DNA from: Talinum fruticosum
Lineage: Eukaryota; Streptophyta; Magnoliopsida; Caryophyllales; Talinaceae
NCBI GenBank assembly: GCA_021018815.1
Contig: JAITYX010000076.1
Span: forward strand, 1,364,001-1,428,000
Length of the DNA stretch: 64,000 nt
Direction of reading: 5' to 3'
Translations under genes and position numbers: made by a program
Shown: piece after piece, positions 45,511 through 57,607 of the stretch
Numbering within the stretch: position 1 is the stretch's first letter
How the letters are laid out: every line of letters starts with the position of its first letter
Notes under the pieces: model-generated
Database searches by the model: none
What the model was told of the DNA's origin: nothing
Seen by the model: the letters and a program-made list of their open reading frames with translations, nothing else

Positions 45511-48500
45511 AAATGAACCAATTATAGAGCTTTCTCGCTCTAGTTCAAAGCTTCTCTCTCCATAAAACTTAGCCATGGGGAAAGCTAAGCGAGGAAGACC
45601 ACCAAAAATAGATCGCCACGGAATCAAGGTTTAGCTCGAGCAGGAAATAATTCAATGAGTACTTCGGAACCGCCTTCTTCACAACACAAAATGGTGTCCA
45701 TAGTTGATACAACATCCATGGAGGAAAGAGAAATTGCGATTGAATAAGGGGATTCACCTCTAGAGCACGAATCGGGAGACCAATGAATCTCGCGGCTAAC
45801 CCGGTAACTCCCCTAAAAACTATGTTGCGGTTGTCGGAATAGGTAGTGGTATGGAATTGGAATAATACCAAGTCCAAGAGGTCCCTGGGCATAAGATTGC
45901 AAAAATCGAGATAGCGAGACATAGCAGAGGAAATTGACTATCGAAATTCAACACTAATATGTTGTGTAATGGGAGCTAATCCCCTTTTCTCTCACATGAA
46001 TAGTTTCTTAAGACGTATTTGGAAAGATGTAGAATATGTGCATGCATTACCTGATGGTGTTTTCCTGGTTTGATTTGATGAAATAGCACAAAGGGATATA
46101 GGCCTCAATCGAGGGATGGTTTTCTTCGATAAGAAACCAATGATATTGAAAGCCTTGAGTCCAAATGCATCCATTGATAGAAACATGATGAAGCAATTAC
46201 CTATTTGGGTATAATTGCCGAGGATTAGATGTCAAATATTGAGGTATGTAAAGTTGAAGCAAAATTGGAAGCTTAATGGGCAAACCAATTAAAACAGATA
46301 GAGATACAAGAAAAAAGATCTGCTCAAATATGCTAGAATATTGGTGGAAATGCCAATTGATGATAGGTTACCTGAATATGTGGAATTTATATCGGAAAGT
46401 GATATATTAAGGCAAAAAAATAGTATATGAATGGAAAACCACCAAATGTAATCATTGTAAAATGTTTGGTCAAGGGAGGATATTTGTCGCAATGAAATTG
46501 AACATCAAGAGAGTGTGGATGCCCAAGAATACTAAGCTAGCCCCTACGTAAGTCTGTTCAACCAATGACAGAACCCAAAGTTGATGCACTTGTGGATGGA
46601 AACAAGAATAATGAAGGTTTCACAATGGTTACAAGAAGCGGAAATAGTACTCGATGCATATAGTTCCTCAATCCGGAATACTTGACACGTCAAGTCTTTT
46701 TCAAATTTTACGAAAGTAGATGAAAGGAATGTGCTAGTAGAAGTAATCGGGGTACAAGATTTGGAGGCTAATGACATAACCTAATGTCTATAGCAAGTTG
46801 GAATATCGGAGGTATGAATAAAGCCAAAAAACATACTAAAATTAAACACTTCTTACTAAAAATAATGTCTTTCTTCTTGGGTTAATGGAAACAAAAATCA
46901 GGAGCACTAATGTTATAGAAGTTTATAATAATTTGTTCCAAGGTTGGGGATCTTATATCAATAATGAACACCATCCTAGAGAACGAGTTTGGATGGTATG
47001 GAAGCCCTCCGTGGTACGGATCCAAATTCTTTATACATCTAGCTAGATGGTACATTGTGCTTTGTCACAATGTTGGACAACGGCATGTAGTTCTTGGTAA
47101 CCTATGTTTATGGGTTCAACTTGGAGGAGGATATGAAAGAACTTTGGAATACATTGATTAGTTTAGAGAACAATGTTAACTAGGCTTGGTGTGTCATTAG
47201 AGACTTTAATGCTCCTCTAAACATTGAAGATCGCATTGGGGGAAACATAGTTTTGCCCTTAGATATTGTGGCGTTTAGAGAAGTTGTAGATTATTGTGGC
47301 CTTCAAGACATTTAGGCTTTGGGGAACTATTATACATGGTCTAATAGACAAGTAAGCGGGAGAAAATTGACTCCAAAATTGATAGAGTATTGGTGAATCA
47401 AGAGTGGATCCTTCTTTGGAAAGATGCAAGAGCTACTTTCCTACCGGAAGGAATTGCATACCACACCCTTATACTTATTCGGTTCCATCCTAGTATGGAA
47501 CATCCAAAAGAAAACTTTCGTTATTGTGGCATGTGGGAAAATCATCCCCACTATAAGAATATTATTACTAAGGCATGGAGAGAAGAGATTAAGGAAGCAT
47601 GATGTACCAACTTACACTTAGGTTAAAAGGCTGAAAACACCACTAAAACAGACTTCACAAAGACAGAGATTAGTGGTGTTCATGATAAGGTAAACATTTC
47701 AGAATCAAGCTTCATATGACATAGAATGCTTTACGTGAATGATCCACTTAATGAGACATTGCAGAACGAGGAAAGACAGCTCGGGGAGGAACTCAATAAC
47801 CTATTAGATGCCTCAATCAAACTCCTCAAGCAGTAAAGTAAATACAAGTGGATAAATCTAGGAGATCAATGCAATACCTTTTTCTTTACAATTCTTAAGC
47901 AAAGAAGACAACAAAATGTCATTCACTCTATCCAAGATACATAAGGGCAGATTATTAAAGGCAAACATCAGGTTGCACAACATCGGTTGGGTTTCTTCAA
48001 AAGCATGTCTGGGAGCCAATATATTTAGAGATCCACTGCAAAGAAGGAAGTGTTCTAGCTAGGACCAAGGTTAAATGTGGGACAACAAATTACGTTAAGC
48101 ATATCCATCACAACCGAGGAGATCAAAAGAACAATGTTCTTAATTGATAGTAAAAATCACCTAGACCGGATGGCTTCTCAAGTGGTTTTTTCAAAAACAA
48201 TTGGCCAATAGTAGGAGGTTCGAGTAATCAAGGTTGTTCAAGAATTCTTCAATACATGTAAAATGCTTACCCGGATCAATTGTACTAATCTTATCCTTAT
48301 ACCCAAAGTAGACATTCCCCTTACAAGTGGTGACTTTAGACCAATTGCATGTTGTAATGCAATATATAAGTGCATATCCAAGATTATTTATGTTAGATTA
48401 AAGGAGGTCCTACTTGAATTAATTAATAATCTGTCAAAGTGTATTTGTGGTTGGAAGAGAGCTAGTATATAATATATTACTTTGCGAAGAGATTGTGAGA

Positions 48501-50292
48501 GGTTATAAAAGAAGAAATATCAACTCAAGATGCATACTCAAACTGGACTTTAGGAAAACATATGAATCAATTTATTGGGAGTTTATTGAGGATCTTTTAG
48601 AAGGGTTTTTCTTTCCGGATACGTTTAGCCAATGGATACTAAGTTGCATTTCAAGTGCATCATATACTATTTGCCTAAATGGAGAAAGTAATGGATTCTT
48701 TGAAGGTGGCAAAAGTTTAAGGCAACGGGATATCGTTTCACCTCTACTATTTGTATTCATAATGGAATATTTTTCTAGAATTCTCCATGATGCAACCGGA
48801 AATGGGCTGATTAAATACCACCCAGGATGCAAGAGCGTAAAAACTTGTCATCTCTCATTTGCGAGATGATCTAATGGTTTTTGTAAACCTAATAGGGATT
48901 CCTTCTCAATTGTGAAAGCAGTTTTCCAAGAGTTCTCGAATACTTCGAGCTCGCATATAAATGAGCACAAAACACACATATACATTGGAGGTACGGATGG
49001 TGATAGAAAGCAAGTCATAGTACAACAATTTAGGTTTCAACTGGGACTAATGCCATTTAGGTACTTAGGAGTGCCAATCACTCTTGCCGATTAAACGCTT
49101 CAAATTGCTAGAAGCTTATTGACAAAATCACAAGTCAAATAAGAATTTAATGAACTAGAAACCTATCTTATGCAGCAAGATGTTTGCTTGTCAACTTAGT
49201 GCTGATGGGGACCTATACATTTTGGCTTTCTATATTTATTTTGCCTTAGGTTGTAATTAAGAGAGTTAGAAAAAATCGTGGGGAGTTTCTATGGAACCAT
49301 ACTTAGTCAAGCAAGAAGACACCAAGGGTGGCATGGGAAACCATATGCAAACCTAAGAAATATGGAGGGTTAGGCTTTAAAAATGTGAATTTATGGAACA
49401 AAGCTCCTATTGCCAACCTACTATGGGCAATAGCATGCAAGAAGGATATATTATAGGTCAAGTGTATCGGTTCTCATTATCTTGAGGACAAAGACATAGG
49501 GAGCTATTCACAAGGTAGAGATATTTGTTGGTATTGGATAAATATGTGCAAGATAAGAGATACAATTAAGCCCATCATAATGAGTATACTTGCATCAGGG
49601 GCCAAATTTTTCACTACAACAACTTACCAATGTATTATTGGAGATTTTCCAATTCAAAGATGGTCTACTTATATGTGACACACAAGCATCATACCTAAAC
49701 ATAAGTTCATTTTATGGCTCTTGATTCAGAACAAGCTTCCAATTCATCGAAATTGGCAACATTCATACCTCAAATGGAGCAGACATGCGAAATCTTTAAT
49801 GCGAGAGGATGAGTATATGGAGCACTTGTTTTATGCTTGTGAACAAGCCAAAACAATCAGAGACAAGATCTTACAATGGGTCAGCAATCATTACACTCCT
49901 CAGTCCCTAAATGTGTGGTATAGATGGTTAGTGAATACGAAAAGAAAGGAGTTTATGGCAATCTACTAAAATGTGCCAGTGTAACAATATTATATCAAAT
50001 TTGGGAGGACAAAAATATGTGCATATTTCGGAGGAAAAAGCAAATTCGGAGAGTTCATAGAAGGAAATTGGGACTACAATCATATATAGATTTAATTTTT
50101 TGCAAATAAAAATACTCAATACAAAAATTGGATGAAGTTTTGTAAAGAGGATATTTATTGAGCCTTAACTAATAGGGGAACCCTTCCTATAAGTTGGCTC
50201 CTAAAATTTAAGGTTTCAAACTCGATTTACCTAAAATCTGTAAATTCAATGAAAAGGTCTTGCCTTTGTTAAAAAAAAATGAACCAATTATA
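45511..50292 (+). mobile_element. LINE with 16-bp target-site duplication, strongly decayed
   Basis: AAATGAACCAATTATA occurs at 45511-45526 and again at 50277-50292, directly after a short poly(A) run, so the element is about 45527-50276 (4.75 kb). It is a different lineage from the LINE at 34952. ORF1 starts near 45574 ('MGKAKRGRPPKIDRHGIKV') and is soon broken. ORF2 begins near 46790. A perfect duplication beside badly broken ORFs suggests the copied template was already defective or that the element decays quickly. Confidence 0.93.
46790..50110 (+). pseudogene. LINE ORF2 remnant (endonuclease, reverse transcriptase, zf-RVT)
   Basis: Endonuclease start 'SWNIGGMNKAKKH' and 'LGLMETKIRSTNV' (46795-46915). 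RT motifs 'LILIPKVDIPLTSGDFRPIA' (48286-48345), 'CILKLDFRKTYESIYWEFIE' (48533-48592), 'LRQRDIVSPLLFVFIMEYFS' (48718-48777). The catalytic box should follow 'CHLSFA', but there a frame break turns the expected ADD into 'AR' and a stop (48859-48869). 'MPFRYLGVPITLAD' (about 49050-49094) and a zf-RVT piece with 'EHLFYACEQAKTIRDKILQW' (49820-49880) follow. Stops throughout; not functional. Confidence 0.9.
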
Positions 50293-51654
50293 ATATTTTA
50301 GTATAATTTTAGTTATTTTCGGTAGTAATAATAGACATCTTGTTAAGGTTAATAGTAGGTGTGGGAATGTCACCACTAGCAAGAATTCCGTAACCCCTGG
50401 CCCCGATCCACAACCCCTTTTGTTCCAATTGGGTTTCAAGTGTGGGCTGACCAGTCTAATTGGGGCAATTGTTATTTCTCGTTTTGGTTGGGCTTGGGCC
50501 TATTCTGTAGTTAATTATGCAATTGTCCATCAAAAGAAAAAAAGTTTATGCAATTGGTTTTATAATTTATTATTGCCTTTAAAAAAAAAAACCTTATGAA
50601 GACAAAAATTTTTCTAATGATATTTTAAAGTAATTAGCTGATTATCAAATCTTCTTATATGATCCAAATCTAATCAATTATTTTTATAAAATTTATTTCC
50701 TTTTCAATTGGACTGCTTGTTAGGAATTATGACATACTTTTCTTTTTTACCAAAATAGTTTCATTTGATACAAACTCGATAATGTCATGATAAATTATTC
50801 TATTACTCCGTATGATTTTGGTTTATGGAATTTGTAGAGGTTTAAATACAAGCAATGTCAATTTTACTATGTAGTGACGAAATTGACATAATGTAGTTAG
50901 ACAAAACTTTCAATAAGTATAATTTTTAATTTATGACAAGACCTTTTGTATTTATTCTAATTTTTTCCCATATGTGTACAAATTAACTTCTGAAAGTGTC
51001 GATAGAAATGTGAATTTCTTTTCCTTTATATATATATATATATGGATGTACTTATAATAGTTGTCGCTATCAACAATCACAAGAATTAAAAGTAATCTTT
51101 GACATATATATGTCTATATTTACTTATAACCATTTATTTTATTTAAATTAGATAAAAATTTATAAATTGATATTATATTATTATATATAAAAGAAATGTG
51201 TATTTCTGACATGAATAGAATATATTAAAAAAAAAGTAGCTTTAGGATAGTAGGTTCCAGAAAACAGACAAAATACCATACTGTTAGGATTTGGAGCCAA
51301 CTACTGATAAAGTGAAAGTAGTTAGTTACTCACAGATTTCATAAAAAACTTGAAAAAATCTTTCAAAAATTAAGAAAAATTGAAGAAAAACTTAATTGTC
51401 GAAGGTAAGGTAGGAAGTCATTGACAGCTTTAACTCCAGCTGTTACAAGGTCGTATTCTCTCCCTCCCTTTCTCTCTCCAGATCTACCGTATGTCATATG
51501 CTTCAATTTTACTTCTTCTTCCATGTTTATGTATTGAGCCAGCCATCAGCCCAGGGAAAAACTCGACCTTTTTGCAACTCAGAAGACAAAAGAGGGAGTG
51601 TGAGGGGAGGAGAAGAAAACCCAGATCTGGGTTGGGAGTTTTGAGTATCCAATC
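50293..51654. other. Intergenic and 5' region of the DUF1218 gene
   Basis: No other gene. A CT-rich tract at 51456-51480 directly upstream of the DUF1218 coding sequence is typical of a plant transcription start or leader. No clear TATA box is seen. A (TA)n tract is at 51029-51042. Confidence 0.55.
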
Positions 51655-53368
51655 ATGGCTTCCAAGCTTGTAATTGTGGTGGTTTTGATCCTCGATGTTA
51701 TTGCTTTTGGACTCGCTGTTGCTGCTGAGCAAAGAAGAAGCATTGTATGTATCTATTTCTATTTCTCTCTCTTACATTATTGGCATCCCACTATCTGAGG
51801 TTAAGTGATCAACTGGGGTTGAGTTTTTGTTTTTAATATAATTATGTAATTTTGTGGATTATGTTGTGATACAGAATTTGGCTGATGAGTTTCTCAAATT
51901 ATCTGATATTACTCCCTGTTATGCTTAATTTTTGAGTTCCGTGCACCCTAGACTGAAATTTTCATATTGTATTTTATGACATAACGGTTATATCTACTTA
52001 TGTAATGCTCGCTAGAGGGGTTTTAAGTAGCAATTTTACATTTGGAATATTGAGAGGTTAGTCCCGTTAGATGGCCGTCTCAATTATTGGGTGAGGTTGG
52101 ATAGATCCGATCCCAACCTCACCAAGCTTTGGTGCAGACTTTGGAAAAAATTGATCTAGACATAGGATGAGGCAAGATAGGTCAAGTAGGTTTCTTCTTC
52201 CACCCATAAAACAATGGTATCAATCCTCTAGCTAATTTATCACTTCACCTATTTAGACTAAGCCCAGTTGTGGCTCATATCTGTTCATTGGACTAACCAA
52301 CAATATATCTGAACCTGATCTCAATCTGAAATGGTCATCACATACCTCAGTATGAACCCAAATGATCGAATGAGCTGTTTCCTAAGTCTACTTAGCCGAT
52401 GGTGTGGTCCGGTTCCAAATCTCTCCAAGCATAGTAATTGCTTGATTATTGCCTCTATGGGAACGATAGTTGTGGCATCTTTAAAAACCAAATTATAACT
52501 ATAGTAACATGATTTTAGATGGGAAAAACCATATCAAAAAATGATTCATTGTTTTGTTCCTCCTTGAGTACAGGCGAAGATTGTTCAAGATCCCAGCATG
52601 GACTATAACTACTGCTCGTACAATAAAGACATCGCGACAGGATATGGCATCGGGGCATTTTTCTGTCTTTTGGCTGGTCAGGCCATTGTAATGGTGGCTA
52701 GCCGTTGCTTCTGCTGTGGAAAGACTTTGATCCCTGGTGGATCCAGAGCTTGTGCCGTCATTCTTTTCATCATCTGCTGGTAACTTGTGTTAATATCTTC
52801 TTCAATCTTCCAATTTTTTGTTGGACAAGTTTATTCCAATCTACAGAAATGAACAAGTCCATTTTCAATTCAAACATAGGCAAAAAATTGATCTCTCTTT
52901 TAACTATGGCGGGTTCTTTTTTTTTTTTTTTTTTGTTAATTTGCATAAATGAAAACTTCCCTGTATAATTGAATTACTGAGGTGATTGAAGAATCTTATT
53001 TAGAACAGAGAGGAAACTTCCTAACTTTTACTGTATGCTCGTCTTAGAACTGGAAAATCTTAGCCTGACACGATAATATATACAAACTGAAATCTTTCAT
53101 GATTCGGTCTGGTTAACTCTGATAAATGTTGTTCATTCGATCATTCAGGTTGACATTCTTCATCGCGGAGGTGTGCTTATTGGCTGGTTCAGTAAGGAAT
53201 GCCTACCACACAAAATACAGGACCTTCTACGAAGACAACCCTCCTTCCTGTGAGACTGTGAGGAAAGGGGTCTTTGCTGCTGGAGCTGCTTTCACATTCT
53301 TCACCGCCATCGTCTCGGAATTCTACTATGTCTTCTACTCCAAGGCTAGGGAGGACTTCCGGCCCTGA
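51655..53368 (+). CDS. DUF1218 four-helix membrane protein
   Basis: Exon 1 is 51655-51744, intron 51745-52573, exon 2 52574-52779, intron 52780-53148, exon 3 53149-53368; 171 residues, and all splice sites are GT...AG. The DUF1218 family includes the Arabidopsis MWL and VCC/DESIGUAL proteins, linked to cell-wall lignin and vein or leaf symmetry; the biochemical role is not known. Four hydrophobic segments are visible: residues about 4-24 (signal-anchor-like 'LVIVVVLILDVIAFGLAVAA'), 50-70 ('GIGAFFCLLAGQAIVMVASR'), 86-110 ('ACAVILFIICW' joined to 'LTFFIAEVCLLAG') and 137-157. Family signatures: 'YNYCSYNKDIATGYG', 'CFCCG' with 'PGGSRACA', 'AGSVRNAYHTKYRT', and 'CETVRKGVFAAGAAFTFF'. Reading frame and splice joins are intact. 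Confidence 0.92.
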
Positions 53369-54303
53369 AGAGACCATCTTCACATAGATTCATTCTTTGT
53401 ATTATAAGTTCATGGAAAAAAAACTTGATTTTGTTTTTCAGTTGATTCATTGATGTGCTTTTGGATGCCATTTTTGTGTCTTAGTTGAAATCAAGAGGCT
53501 CTGAGATGTCTGATATACCTTGTGTTTTTTCGTTGTGCTCAATTGTGCCCTTGTTGTCTATACCACATATGAAGGATGAAAGAGTTGGATCATATTTTCG
53601 ATGTTCAAACTATAGGCAAAACGTGTAAAATAATTCGAAGTGTATGAAATTTGTAGATCTCTAATCTTTCCTTGCTGCAGTAACTGAAAATTACAACTTA
53701 AATAGAAGGGCTAGCGTTTAACTTGAAAGTATGACGGTCACTACATACATAAGAATTCAATCTACAAGACTCTGGACATAAAACTGCATTAAAGTGAATA
53801 AGTGTTAAATTATTTAGATCGGCCCGACCAGTACTAATATACATGAGAATCAGTTTCTGATGAGGCATGTTCGAAATGACAGATAAAATGAACAGATATG
53901 AAACAAACGAAAACGAACAGATATGAATGGAAAATAGAAATAGATGTTGGTATATAAGTAAATTCAGACCGACCCCGAAGAAGGCATCATCTTGAGTCAT
54001 CTTTTCTTCCTAGAATATAGTTTTCCAAAATTAAAAATATACACATGACAGAAGAAAAAAGAGATTTTTTGGGATATAAGAAGAAAAGAAAGAGAGAAGT
54101 TGCTAATATTCGTGTAATTAGCCGACTTTGGGAGGGGAAAAGGGGTTTTAGGTGCAAAACATTATCTTAAAAGGAGGTCGAATATGTGCCTGATTTAATT
54201 TCTCCTTTTCCTATTTTTGGAATTTTAAGTAATAGGACTAATATTTTTGGAATTTCTCTTTCTGAAAGTGAAGACCAAATTATTAAAAATAACAAAGAGT
54301 TGC
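53369..54303. other. DUF1218 3' flank and intergenic
   Basis: The 3' untranslated region probably ends within the first few hundred bases. Sequence at 53875-53970 with 'gaacagatatgaa' motifs resembles 16430-16530, a dispersed repeat of unknown class. No gene. Confidence 0.45.
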
Positions 54304-54918
54304 AAATATGCCCTAATCTACAACTGGCTAGAGTTTTGCCAACCATAGCTATGATAACAAAAATACCCCAATCTATATTTAGAATTGTGATAACATACAA
54401 TTTAGAATATCCTAGAATATCTTTAGATGCTTCTTATAAACATTATTCTACCTACTACATACCTATCACATTATATAAATAAGTCAGGCTTCGGTATCAA
54501 CTGATACGATTGATCAAATTTTTAAAAAATGTTACAAAAAACGAAAATTTGAATCTTATCTACATCACGTGTTATGATTATAGGAACTTCAGTTTACTTG
54601 ACTTACATGAATTAAATTTTTTAAATGCCAGCGACACATATATAGACTCTTATGCTCTTTTAGAAAAAAATAAAATAAAAAAATGTGGTACCACGATAAT
54701 AGAGTTACTTACTACATACATTGAATTATGTTTCGATTGTCTAACATTTACACTAATTATTATTTTCCTCATGAAGCATTTGGTTCTAAAATTCTAGAAT
54801 ATGCCTATTCCACAATTAGCTAGAATTTTAGTAATTACCGTGACTATCATTAGAGAAGTACTAAACCATATTTAGAAATTGTGATAAGATAACAATTTAG
54901 AATATCCTAGAATATCTT
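54304..54918. repeat. Pair of direct repeats, possibly LTR-related
   Basis: A segment of about 110-120 bp at 54304-54425 recurs diverged at 54798-54918, sharing 'aatatgccta', 'agctagaatttt'-like sequence, 'atatttagaa(a)ttgtgata' and the identical TTTAGAATATCCTAGAATAT. Between them, 54470-54480 has a TATA-like 'ttatataaataag'. A small non-autonomous LTR element or solo-LTR remnants could explain this. No coding sequence. Confidence 0.45.
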
Positions 54919-54939
54919 CACTACTTAAAAATATTCCAC

Positions 54940-55330
54940 CTCTTAAGGCAACCGCCCAATATTTATCCTAAATCACTAGTCAAACTGCTAACTACTCAGT
55001 TTATTTCAAAATATGTGTTGTTTTTTGGGTGAATATTAAGGAAACATAAAATTTATGACAAAATATCAAGTTGCCGCAAGATTTTATTGAAAATGAAGAA
55101 AAGTAACTAAAAGAACAAGAGAAAAAATCAATTAATGAGAATAAAATTGGTAAACTAGTCATTAATATGTATTAAATGAAAAAAGTTAGTTAAAATGATA
55201 TGTATCGTGAAATGGATGGAGTATTAAATACTAGTCGGTAACAAATTACTAACCACTAATAAAATTGTTAAAAACTAGTTTGTCAATTAGTGTTTACTGG
55301 AAAAGCTAATTTTACAGAACATATCGGGTT
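54940..55330. mobile_element. Degenerate TTCGG-type MITE, interrupted
   Basis: The outer parts ('aaatcactagtcaaactgcta' split by the insertion, then 'ctaaccactaataaaattgtt' variants and 'ctaattttacagaacatatc') match the right half of the MITE at 32121-32493 ('ctaattttaccgaacatacc'). The left terminus is not clear. A Stowaway-like element interrupts it at 54995-55221. Confidence 0.55.
54995..55221. mobile_element. Stowaway-like MITE nested in another MITE
   Basis: TA flanks both sides (54993-54994 and 55222-55223). Left end CTCAGTTTATTTCAAAATA; right end in reverse complement CTCCATCCATTTCACGATA, the usual plant Stowaway-type end. 227 bp, non-coding; the right half matches the copy at 656-910. 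Confidence 0.7.
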
Positions 55331-55929
55331 TCAACTAATTTAGTTAATAAAGTCTTTTAAGAGTTATGATCAAAGATATGTGTTTGAATCTTACTTAAAC
55401 ACTTCGGGTGTCAACTAATCCAGTTAATATATTTAATCTCTATATATGTACGAAAAAAATATATATACACAATTGCATGAAAGAAGATTAATTATGAACT
55501 TAATTACGCACTAGTTTAACTTACATAAATTCAATAGTCATGTTTCGATTATATTAACTGATAAAATATTTAACGCGCATAATATGAATGTATATGAAGA
55601 GCCTAATTAAAATATAAATAAGTTTTTAATTTTTTTTATAATAGTAGAAATAAAAAAGCTACCTTGGAGCCAAGTTGTACATTAATTGATGACAGGTATG
55701 TGCAAGATATTCTAGAGAATTAAGACAATCAAGAACAATTTAAAAATAAAAGTTTTATATACTAGAATAGTCTCTTTTTATTAGAGAAAATTAGAATTTC
55801 TATAGTATATGAATATGTAATTTTTTAAACAAAAAGATTAAGCTTTTCACTATTAACCGATCAAATATTTACAAAGTATGATTGGGCATATTTAATAATC
55901 AAACACACTTACAAACTATTCATCCATTT
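55331..55929. other. Intergenic, no supported gene
   Basis: A/T-rich. 'tttcaactaatttagttaata' and 'gtcaactaatccagttaata' near 55328 and 55410 are a short direct repeat. Nothing else is seen. Confidence 0.55.
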
Positions 55930-56475
55930 GCTATCAATTTTCCTTCTATTGGCGAGGTGTTGTTGTAGAAGCCATCGGATTTCCCTTGCAATGGTGGCGC
56001 TGAGGTTGCTCTTACCTTGAAAGGTTATTAAATTTCTCTCCTTCCATATATTGTAGCAAATTGTTGCGATGACAGCAAGCTGTGAGTTTGGAATTTTACT
56101 TCCAGTGAGCCATTTGTTCTATATTGGTCTGCATCATACCCTGACTGCAATGCTAACTCATTTAGTATTTTCGCATTGTATTGTCTCCTCTTGATCACAT
56201 AAGGAGCATGTTTTACTATCAATTGTCAACCAGCTTGAAACTCTCTCTGCTCATGATTTTCTGTTTGAAGATTAACCAAATGCACACTGAATGCTTGAAA
56301 TGTGATGTGCTTGTGCCATATAAATTTTCGCCAATCCACTTCAGCTCTTTCATTTTATAACCCCTCAAAGGCTGTTTTTACGTGATACTTCGCTTCATGC
56401 AACACTTTCCATTATCTAGTTGCTGCATCCCACCATGTTGGGAGGTGTTCTCCAATTGTTGAATATGTGATATTT
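55930..56475 (-). mobile_element. LINE fragment (zf-RVT region)
   Basis: On the minus strand, joined frames give a decayed zf-RVT region ('VDWRKFIWHKHITFQAFSVH', about 56340-56280) ending in the linker 'YNIWKERNLITFQGKSN' (56060-56010), the motif that precedes RNase H in plant LINEs. Stops are present. No poly(A) or duplication identified. Confidence 0.7.
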
Positions 56476-57511
56476 GACTTGGATAGAAATGAATAATTTT
56501 TAAGGGTGATGATATAATATGTGTCTCATAAAGCAAGACACCTACTAATTGTTATTTCAAATTAAATTAATATATTATATGTTAAACGATAATATTACAT
56601 AATTTATACATTGTAATATTATTATTCTACCCATACTTAATTAATTTTTTAATTTAATACATGTATAACTTTAAAATCGATATAGGATATTTAAAAGGTA
56701 ATGTTATTTTGCAATTTTCAATGAAGGGTTATACTTGAGAAATAGATAGTCTAACCTATCTTTTGATTTTAACCTATATCCTTTTTGTATTTTTTTAGAA
56801 AAAAAAAAACAAACAAACACAACTAGAAGAGATACAGCACATTTATTTAATGTCAACATTCAATCTTCTTTCATTTTTCTCTGTTTACAAAAATAAGATT
56901 TAATATGTCCACAAATTTTGTTGGAGGTGATATCTACAATAATACCTAAATAGTGATCATATTATCCTTTGTTATTTCTAGTTGATCTTCGTACCTTCTA
57001 CAAATTCCCCAAAAGAAAAGACTTCAAAATGAAAAGCTATTTCTTCAAAAACTATATTACTACCCATCTCAAATCAAAAGGTAAACAGACATTAAGGAAC
57101 AAAAACACCCTCGATTATCTAGAAAATTACACAAAAAGTTTATTAAACCCAACCCCAAAAAATCATACGGTTTCTACTTTCCTTTTTTTAAAAAAATAAA
57201 TTATGCAATAGACCCAAATATATAAATTTAAGTTGTTATATATATGATAGTTTATTTTAATTTTTTAAATTAACCTTCTATTTTTATGATCTTCTTTTCA
57301 AAAAAATATTAAACTATCCCATTCAAATTATATTTTGTCATCCGATCGATATACTTGGATCCATAGTAGAAGTATTGTTGTTCAGGTCCATAAAAAGGTG
57401 AACTTTTTTTGGGATAGAAAGGGGTACACATTAATTAGGGCTTAATTAGAGCATAAACCGCTATTAGCCCAAAAAAACCTAACCCCCCAAAGCAAGCCTA
57501 GGTAGCACTAC
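56476..57511. other. Intergenic, 5' region of the LEA_3 gene
   Basis: A/T-rich with an A10 run at 56803. Short frames around 56969-57199 have no recognisable domain. The final part leads into the LEA_3 promoter. Confidence 0.5.
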
Positions 57512-57523
57512 TATATATATATA
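57512..57523 (+). promoter_or_regulatory. Putative TATA box of the LEA_3 gene
   Basis: TATATATATATA, 85 bp before the start codon at 57608, consistent with a leader of about 50-60 bases. Confidence 0.55.
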
Positions 57524-57607
57524 TTTGTAGATTGCCACGCAAAAACCTCATTAGGATTCCATCTAAAACCCTTCCATCGTCGTAAAATCTTCGAAACTCC
57601 TCTTTCA

